Of a stretch of DNA of 64,000 nt, positions 55,731 to 64,000 are shown one piece after another; positions within the stretch are counted from its first letter, which is position 1; each line of letters opens with the position of its first letter. Position numbers and translations under genes: made by a program. The notes under the pieces are model-generated. The model saw only the letters and a list, made by a program, of their open reading frames with translations, was not told the origin of the DNA and ran no database searches. Origin of the DNA: Thunnus maccoyii (taxonomy: Eukaryota > Chordata > Actinopteri > Scombriformes > Scombridae); the NCBI RefSeq assembly GCF_910596095.1, contig NC_056552.1:10645111-10709110 (forward strand), written 5' to 3'.

Positions 55731-58188
55731 TGTAATGTTTATATGTTTTTCGTAAAACATACGTTACAGTATCCCACATTCATGAAAGATGCATTTCCAG
55801 ACATCTCTCCACTCAACACAAACAGCAGGATAGTTGTTTTGCAGCTTGCAGCTGAAACCTATTTGAAAATAGACCTCAGAGTTGTTCTTCTCCAAACGGC
55901 TGCCATTATTCATGAATGCCAGCTAAGGAATGTATTTCATATGTCAGTGTCAGGGAGATTATATTATGTTACAACCTCTGGCTGGTGTTGGTAACGTTTT
56001 TTTTCATGTACCAAACAGTGCATCAGTAAAATAAATATTGCATGCTTTTCACCTTGAAGGATGTGGTATGTATTCTAACCTGTACTCCAGGAAGCTTTGT
56101 ATGTCAGCCATGAGAGAATTATGCCTTTAGAGGAGAAGCTCTCTCCTCCGTAATGTTCTTGCATTACATTTTGGAATACTTAGTAGGCAGGAATCTTGCT
56201 GGGAGCTAGGGTTTGGGCTTTGACTCCTTCTCATGTAGGTCATACCTTATTATGGCAAATTTAAAAAGTTCTTGCCATGACTCTCTGTTTAGAAAATGAG
56301 GAGGTCCCCTGTGTGCATGTGTGTCACGGATTTAAATGGTACCGTTTCACCTCCTTTCTGGAGTGTTTTGTTTGATCTAAATGAGAATTCGGAGAAAGTG
56401 GAACAGCTCGTGAAGGAGCAGTGAGAAATCGAGACTGACGTTGCCACCTCATAGCCCTGAAATTGTGCGGAGTAGTTGTGCCAGTCTCTTTGTTTGGAGA
56501 TTAATGTTGCGTCAGTCACATTCTTTGTATGAGGGACACTAGCCAAACTGCATGGTGAAATCTAGCTACATCAAAAACACCCATTCTGATGCAGGAGAAA
56601 ATAGGAGAGCAGCATTTGGAGAGAATCATAAATTTATCTGACATGCATGGGCTCCTGCTGTTATGAGCTATTGATATTCTGCCAGTCAATGCTTGCCATT
56701 TGTGGCATCATCAACCTCTGTGTTTTAACTTTGTGTGTATGTCTTTGTATGTGGGTGGACCATAGCTGGGTTGTGTTACGCGGCTGTACACACATAGCAC
56801 TGAATTAGGAGGCCCCTCTTTCTCTTTTTTTTTCCTGCAGGCTTTGCTCAGGGGCATGACACATTTCTGAGGGGCTTTGGATCCCCTGGCCTGATAATTC
56901 CTTCAATTATTCAGTGGTTGGCTGGCAGATGAAGTGAGGCCATGAATAAAGCAAATCTGTGGGCATACGAGCACTGACAATACAAACACACTATTAGCAC
57001 TCATTTCCTCTGCTCGTCCTTGAAGATACACCACAGTATCCTCTAAAAATGGAGAGGAGACGCTGAAGGCAGGAGTTAATGATTTTAAAGGTTTGCCTGA
57101 GCAGAGCTCTCAGGCACACTACCTGCACATTCAAGCTCAAACAACAAAGTTAGGAGGGGGTCACAACGCTACGATTAATCCCAGCCAAACTCTTGCAGGA
57201 GTTAGATTATTGCTGCTTGTCAGGTCAGCTCTGGGGGTCTTTCTTTCACTTTCTCCGTAAGTCTTTGTGAAATCAGGCGAGTGCTTTTTCAGTGCTTGCA
57301 CATCGTGACTTGGTAGAACTAACATGCATCAGATTATAGCTCTTTTCTTGTGGAGAGGCACCACTCCACTGACAGAGCTGTGGCTCCTAATAAAAGGCTG
57401 ATCTTCACAGACACCCCGTCCTCCTCTAACTTAGTGCAGTCAAGTGTAGGACAAAGGCAAAAGAAGGGGTGCTGTGCTCCGCCCTAATGAAGTTGTAGGT
57501 CTTGTTCCTCGCTGCGCTCTGTTGGAGAAACAAAGCTAATCATAGTGAGAGCAGCCCCAGACTGCTACAACGAGGGACCAGGTGCTTGTTCTTTTTTTCC
57601 TGTCTTCTTCTTTTCCTTTTTTTCCACAGAGCACCTGCCTTTAACCATCTGCACCTGCTGTCTGTAATAAGACAAGGGTGCAGCTCACAGCACTCCTTGG
57701 ATGTATGATGGGATAGCACGGTTGATTGTGATGATGCCTCAAAGACATACAGTGCACACACATCTCTTATCTCCTCCTGAGTCCCCATAAATCCTACAAG
57801 GGAGGATGAAACAAGACTAGGTCAAAACCTAGTATATGGCTGGAACGTGTACGGTCAATGTGTGAAATTCTGGCCAATTTGTTACAGGGCTAGTCAGTTG
57901 TAGTGTCTGTAATGTGAATTCCTGGATATTAAATGCTCATCTGCTATTTTCTGTAGTGGTCCCAGTAATATTTGTTGTTAAAGTGTACTAAAGTAGCATA
58001 TTACATGACATGGTTAAGCTATGTTTGAGTCACAAAAAAAAAAGGTTAAAAATGCAGTTGCAAAAACAATAGCCTACTTTGCACTCTTATCTTGGGGTGA
58101 TTTGAAAGAGAACTTTTTTTAATTTCAATTATATTCTAATTTTGTGTTAATTCCCTCTGCTTTCATCTGTTTCTATCTGCGGATGTCT

Positions 58189-58218
58189 GTAAACATATGG
58201 TGTCATCCATATGTTTAC
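58189..58218. repeat. Perfect 12-bp inverted repeat with 6-nt loop
   Basis: GTAAACATATGG (58189-58200) and CCATATGTTTAC (58207-58218) are exact reverse complements around tgtcat. Each arm contains CATATG and GTAAACA words. It could be a hairpin, a transposon end junction or a paired factor site. Confidence 0.9.
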
Positions 58219-59462
58219 GTAGGATTAGCATGCTAGGCTAACAGCCCGTCAGCTGTGTGACTTTATATCCGCGGCTTGACATCTTTCACAAACACGGCAA
58301 CACACCTGTCACCTGCTCAGCGTGGTGCTGCTAAACCGGAGACACCGCAGCTACAAATATATTTTTATACAGTCTATGGGCCACACACAGCACACACAGC
58401 TATGCTAACGATGCTAGCCATGCTAACTATCTGCTAGCCGCTGTGCAGGCTGGTGAAATGGATCCATCGCATCCCTTTGTGTCCGCGGGTCTGAGAGCAA
58501 GCTGAAATCCGCTGTAAACGCCCTCTGAGGACATAATTGAAACTGTTTGCACTAGTTCATTTTGAAAGAGCGATGGCCTATGGGGAAACTCCAATACTGG
58601 GCTGACTGCATCATGATGTAACTTCATCACTCAGTGAGTCAGTGACAGACAGAAATTCAGGGTTATAGCCTTGGCTGGTCTGTGGCCAGTCCAGCCAAAA
58701 AAAGTCTGACTCAACACTGACCGTCTTTGTTGCCATGACAGGAAACTGAACAAGGAAATGTGTCACAACAGAGACATAGATTCTGCTTCTCACATGCATG
58801 GTAAGATTAAACCACCACTGTGTGCAGACAAAACTGTCAAACAGCTTTAGATTGGTGTTGCATGTATTTAGGAAGCCCCGGCCCTTTTCGCGCCTGCGGC
58901 GTCCCATTGTTGCATGATTTTAATCTCCTCAGCAACAGACTCCTGATGTATTTGGTTCACAGGAAGGTCAAGGACGAGCCCAATGCCCCACCCTCTTCCT
59001 GCAACAAAGCTTGTGAGCAGGAGAAAAACAGTGTCAATAACTAAGCTTCTACACCTACTCCTCAGTCTCATATGTTGCTTTTCCATGGTGACTTTGTGTG
59101 CAACAAGTGAATAACTCAAATTTTCTGGTCACGTATCCAGAGTTTCTTGAATGTTTTTAGAAATATTAACACCAGAATTATTAGCCTTAGGCTGGTGTTG
59201 CAATCAAACTTGAGCTGACTGAATTTTGTTTTGGACAAATGGTTGGCCTTCAAAATCCACATACTTCACCTGTGAATAAAAGTCCAAATGAATAATACAG
59301 CAACTTCTTTTGAATATAGGATACAATTGAAGATGAAAATATGTGCCACCCTGCACTTCAGTCTTTCACTCTGCCGGTGTCCCTTTGATATGTGAGGTAG
59401 AAAAAGCTGTGCACCTGTGGGAAGCATAAGAGGGTGATGGTGGTAGAGAGGGGACGTTGTGA

Positions 59463-59502
59463 GGGAGGGAGGGCAGGAGGTGGGGGGGTGGGGGTGGGGG
59501 GG
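59463..59502 (+). repeat. G-rich tract with G-quadruplex potential
   Basis: A run of G3 to G7 blocks separated by one or two bases (gggagggagggcagg, then tgggggggtgggggtggggg). It satisfies the four-tract pattern several times over. Confidence 0.75.
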
Positions 59503-61327
59503 CTGCAGGGTTGTGAGCGCCGGCCAACTAACTTGAGTGTCTATCCACCTTAGCCTGCTGCTGTCGCTGCCAGCATTGCCGCGCCAGACTCTGCTCGTCC
59601 AGATAAACAAATGCTAGACAAATTTCTCTTTGTTAAACCTGTGTCGACTGCTGCATAATAATGAAGGCTGGTGCTGCCAGAGCATGTGTCCAGCCAGTAA
59701 TGATCCTCCTGTCTGAGAGGACAATGAGGAAAGAATGTATTCATACAGACGGACCCTCTGCTGCTCTGCTGTACATTCTTCCTTCTTGGACTGACTTGGC
59801 TTTGGCGTTAATTCGCCTTTGTAAACACAGTAGTCCAGTCACTCCACACAATTATCTTTGAATGTATTCATAGCAGATCTGGGACGCAGCCCAGGGCATG
59901 ATTCTTACCATTCTTTTTATTTTGGCCATGACTTATCATTCAACCGACTCTGATATCACAACATTGAGCCTTTCAGTCGGCTCGCTTGTACTCAAAGGGA
60001 GATTGCTAAAATGAAATTGCAGCAGAGTGAGAAAAAGTCTCAACACTGCTTGATAAATTGCCAAATCTGGGTGATCTTATAACAGAGATCAGTTGGACCT
60101 TTCTGAGCGCCTGGCTCCAGCAGTGCCCACTTAAAGAAACATAATCATAAGCAATGCTGCTTTAAAATCCTCATCTTAGTGAAAAAAAAAATCATCTCAG
60201 CTATTCTCGGTGGGCTCTACCTAATTATGCATGGAAGATGTCTGAGGGCTGTGGGGGAAGGAGGTGAGAAAGGCTGGCTAGTGGTGGACTTTGTGTGGCT
60301 TGAGTGCACCGCTGAAGGCAGCCAAAGACTACTTTGATACCTGGCAGCTGGATCTCCCTGGTGCAGATTAAAATTACTTTCAGAATATCATGCATCATTA
60401 TGGCTGAAAAATTTGCCAGATCACAAGGTTACTGTGATAATGAGGAGATGACGACAAGGTAAACTGCTGCAGTGAGACGTGGATTCAAATGTGACGCATA
60501 TTTACCTTAGGGGGCTGGAAAAGGGGGGCCATATCTCATTTTCTGCAGGGCGACCCGTTCCAGAGGTCATATCCAATTAAACAAACAAGATGAATGTAGG
60601 ATTCTCCTCCTTGTGTAAAATGCAAAGAGCCGGTCCCCAGCCTGGTGTAAAAATGCAAAGACTGCCCCGGAGGATTTGATCATTTGAAATTCTCATTTTT
60701 ACCCCATCCACTCACGTATGTAATATCCTCTTTGTCAAATATGTATGTAATGGGACTGTGAAGAGCGCTAACACACACAGCGCCCTGAGAAAAAGCACAT
60801 CTTTAGCTGTTGCATAGCAGCCGCGCATTTGATGTACGTTCAACACTGTATTACTGGAGAGAGTAATGTGATCTGGACTAATAGATTTATTAAGTGTTTT
60901 TGTTTCACGGAGTGTACCTTTAATCCAAAAATGCTTATACATAAAACTAATGTTTCAGCAATGAATTTTATTCAAAGCACCTACTTACAATATATTATAT
61001 TGACAATGGGTCAAATGATGTGAAAGGGCCTGCTTGTGGAGACGATCCCACTAAAAAGGGAGCACTTCCCCACAGCTTTATGGAGAATTTCAGCGTCTTT
61101 TAGTTCACTGTTTTATTTTAAAGGCCACAACTGTTTTGGTTCAGTCTCGCTGCTCTCATCAAGCTTGTTCTCCAGCAGCATCGAACAGCTGTTTTCACTA
61201 AACAACCTATGACGAACACACCGTTAGCTACCTCCCCACCATTAAACAGCTGTGTTGTATATAATACTATTTGATTATTATCACTGATGAATTGATATGT
61301 ATGCGGCATTTTAATGTTGTAGTTCGT

Positions 61328-61565
61328 CAAGTGGAGCAAACTAACTACTTTATATACTGTTGAGCAGTTTAATCTATAACAGTGCTACAGAAAATCTGAA
61401 TCTGCAAAGTAACTAGTAACTATAGCCATTAGATAAAGATACAGTGGCATGAAAAGTACATTTCCTTCTGAAATGTGGTCGACTGAATGTATAAAGTAGG
61501 ATCAAGTAAGGTAAGAATACCACAAAGTAGTACTTAAGCATAGTCCTTACGTAAAGGTACTTGTT
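61328..61565 (-). repeat. Percomorph interspersed repeat, reverse copy of the 18.5-kb element
   Basis: Contains actactttatatactgttg, agtttaatctataacagtgc, aaagtaactagtaactatag, gaaaagtacatttccttctg and tagtacttaag, the reverse-strand counterparts of words in the copy at 18511-18970. Diverged and non-coding. Confidence 0.6.
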
Positions 61566-61892
61566 TGTTTTCCTTATGATTTTTATTGTGTTACAGTACA
61601 ATTACTACTGTGACTTATACTGTATATATATTGTATGTGTGTGATTGATAAGTTATGTTGAGACATCAAGACCCCTGCCATCTGATCAACAGCTGACCAG
61701 GCATATGTCTAATTTTGCTCAATGACCAAAGTCTGTTTTTGGAACAGTTGTATACAGCAGACCTGCTGTTGCTCCTTCAAATGACAGACGCTCTGATTTA
61801 GTTTTTATTGCTGAATCTTACTCCGGTAATGAAGTTGGGACTGTTATGTTTCTCTCATTACCTTTTCATTAAAGATATGACTAGAAAATGGG

Positions 61893-61906
61893 GTTGCCAT
61901 GGCAAT
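61893..61906. promoter_or_regulatory. RFX X-box-like site
   Basis: GTTGCCATGGCAAT differs by one base from the palindromic RFX consensus GTTGCCATGGCAAC. It lies 14 kb downstream of mmp21 in non-coding sequence. Occupancy is unknown. Confidence 0.35.
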
Positions 61907-64000
61907 GGCTCCATGAAGTCTCCAAGCTATATGCAGAGCTGCATTGTTTACTCTTTTGCCAAGACTGCTGTCTTCAATAGGAAACGAAGACTTTTTTTTT
62001 TCTCTTTCCTGCGCCTTCATCTTTTTGCTTCCTTTTACAGATCAAACAATGACCTGATGCAAATAGAACATTCTTCTGAGGTCCTATTTGTTAATGCTAA
62101 GAGGTTTCATTAGCTTGCTCATTGCTCCCAAAATGATAGCTGGCGCTATTCTGTTGGGTGAGTGAAGAAAAAAAAAAGCGATTCACAGGCTCTAAGCAGT
62201 AATTTACACAGAAGAGATTAAAGAAAATGGTACGGAGCCATTTTGTCTGAATGACAGCCGAGCTGAATGTCTGCAAAAGCAACTGCCAGTTTACTTCAGC
62301 ATTACCTGGTAAGAAGAAGAAAGTCTTTCATTGGTTGTGATGAATATAACTATAAAGTAAAAGTAGCTGACATTCTTAAGGATATGTAAACCCATCTATC
62401 TATTCATCTCCTTCCATCGATGTTTTCCAAACGAAAACTTAAGCACCAGGAGCAACTCATCATGGTGCCTAGAAGCAAGGTAAATAACAGAGGGTAAAGA
62501 CAGAGTCACAACCTTTTCTCCTCATTCATCAGCAGCATTTTCCAAACCATTAGCTCTGTCATTGCTTCCTATACTTTTCATGTCTGCTGGCTGGCTTCAC
62601 CCTCAGTACTGTGATTAGTTCAAGCAGGATGCCGCTCATCGATTTTGCTCCACTGGGTGTTAGTTAACCCTCTGCCAGCTTTTAATTGCTTCTCTTGACT
62701 GTTAAGGCAGTGTACAGCTCCTGCGGAATGAAGCCTCGGATCTTGTTTGAATGCTCTTACGCCAGTTCGAAAACATGCACCGTGGTGCCTTTCAAAACAT
62801 TGAAATGCACCGAATTCTATCTGCGCTATCAAGAAATAAACATGTTTTGCTTGCATCCAAGAATAAGGTGTTTAATTGAATGTGTTACCTGCTGGCAGCA
62901 ATTACCATCATGCCGAGAGGTATGGATGGAGACAGAAAACAGATGAAAGAAGAGAAATGTTTAGTCTCTCGCTGACTCTGTCTGTCTTCCCGCTTTATTG
63001 TGTTTTCAGAAAGTAACATGGCTCCGGCGTGATTGACAGAAACATGATAGCTGCAGTAAACAAAAGGTGCTGCATGTACACAGAGAGATGAGCATGGAAT
63101 GGGTTTTTGAAAACAATAAATCACAACTCATAGAAAAAGCCGGCTGCCCTGAACCTCATTTGAATTGGATTACCACTGGATCTCTCATGATGCAATGTGT
63201 ATTTTCCTTTCAAAAACAACCATCTTTGAGGGAGAAAGCGGTTTAGACTTAGACTATAAGGCTACTAAAGAATCTGTTCTGCCTGTAACTGTTTGATGCT
63301 GTTCATTGAGAGTGCTTTATTGTTTCTAATGAGCTTAGGGTTCATATTTGTTCTGGATTTTTAATTACATATCAACATTACATCATGAAACCTATTATCT
63401 CAACTCTGCAAAGCTAATATTTAAAGGTGATGGCTTTCAGAGCGCAAGCACAATGACTAGATGCGAAGATTACACCTGCGAACAATCCATAAAACTGATA
63501 TGTCTTCTTCACAGTGTGATGTAGATATCCATCCGTACATCTACATGTGAGAAAACACTTAGTTAATGCCAGAGAGGAAATCAAATGGAGAAGTTGGCAG
63601 ATGCATCGTCATTTAGACAAAAGAGAAACATCAGCCGTAATGAGAGATGATATATATGTTTTTATGTCGTGTCTGAAATGAACACCGCAGGACGTTCGAC
63701 CAATGGAAGTATCATCTTGTGAGAAAATGTGAGAAAATCATCCGCTGTGTGAGGGGTTGATGTGTACTGGTGGATTAAATTTAGCAACTCGTGGCACAAA
63801 CAATTATTTCAAATGAGTCAATATTTGCTTGGAAACAACACCTTCTCTCAGAAGACAACATTTGTAAATGAGACTAATACATTTTATCAACATGTTGACA
63901 GAAGTCCTAGAATATGGTTATGAGGGACTCATAAAAGCAGCCAAGCAAAACTTCAATACTTCTCTAAACGCCCCTTGGTTTTCTACTCCCTATCATTATT

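Larger units (their letters stand above)
47915..64000. other. Gene-poor region downstream of mmp21
   Basis: I read about 16 kb on both strands and found no open frame with recognisable domains or flanking splice signals. Open frames are short (longest 151 codons, 55539-55994, running through a TTCC microsatellite). It holds microsatellites, a LINE relic, percomorph repeats, G-rich tracts and long AT-rich stretches with no visible repeat structure (for example 48.6-50.6 kb and 60.0-60.5 kb), which could be conserved non-coding DNA; that cannot be judged from one sequence. Confidence 0.6.

Noticed and set aside
55539..55994. 151-codon open frame
   Set aside because: It runs through a TTCC microsatellite, has no domain pattern and no splice or promoter context.

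Overview
This window is nuclear DNA from a ray-finned fish, most likely a percomorph teleost. Five multi-exon, vertebrate-type genes can be assembled with clean GT/AG splice sites and consistent reading frames. The non-coding DNA has fish-style microsatellites and several interspersed repeats that I recognise from percomorph genomes. It is AT-rich, intron-bearing eukaryotic DNA. I saw no bacterial operons, CRISPR arrays or tRNA/rRNA genes.

Layout, left to right: (1) 1-28.9 kb, the 3' two thirds of adam12 (+): 17 coding exons from the start of the metalloprotease domain to the stop codon, then a long 3' UTR. Signal peptide and prodomain exons lie upstream of the window. (2) 29.8-36.6 kb, complete dhx32 (+), 11 coding exons, 739 aa. 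(3) 38.0-40.5 kb, complete bccip (-), 7 coding exons, 302 aa, convergent with dhx32. (4) 41.4-43.4 kb, complete uros (+), 9 coding exons, 261 aa, head to head with bccip across a probable shared promoter. (5) 44.1-47.6 kb, complete mmp21 (+), 7 coding exons, 690 aa, with a TATA promoter. (6) 47.9-64 kb, a 16-kb gene-poor tail with microsatellites, a LINE relic, other repeats and G-rich tracts, and no exon I can support.

Order and orientation match my recollection of human 10q26.2 (ADAM12-FANK1-DHX32-BCCIP-UROS-MMP21), except that no FANK1 fits between adam12 and dhx32. The genes do not form a pathway. They are a conserved linkage block: a membrane sheddase (ADAM12), a helicase-like protein (DHX32), a BRCA2/p21-binding and ribosome-biogenesis factor (BCCIP), a heme-pathway enzyme (UROS) and a left-right-patterning metalloprotease (MMP21).

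The most notable points are: DHX32 has lost both the Walker A lysine and the DEAH glutamate, so it looks like a pseudo-helicase. MMP21 carries a long insertion between the cysteine switch and the furin site with ten N-glycosylation sequons in 86 residues. The mmp21 promoter has a near-palindromic T-box-like site just upstream of its TATA box. The adam12 3' UTR has miR-29 and miR-200 seed matches, as reported for human ADAM12-L. I found no wholly new gene system. The novelty is in sequence variants and non-coding structure.
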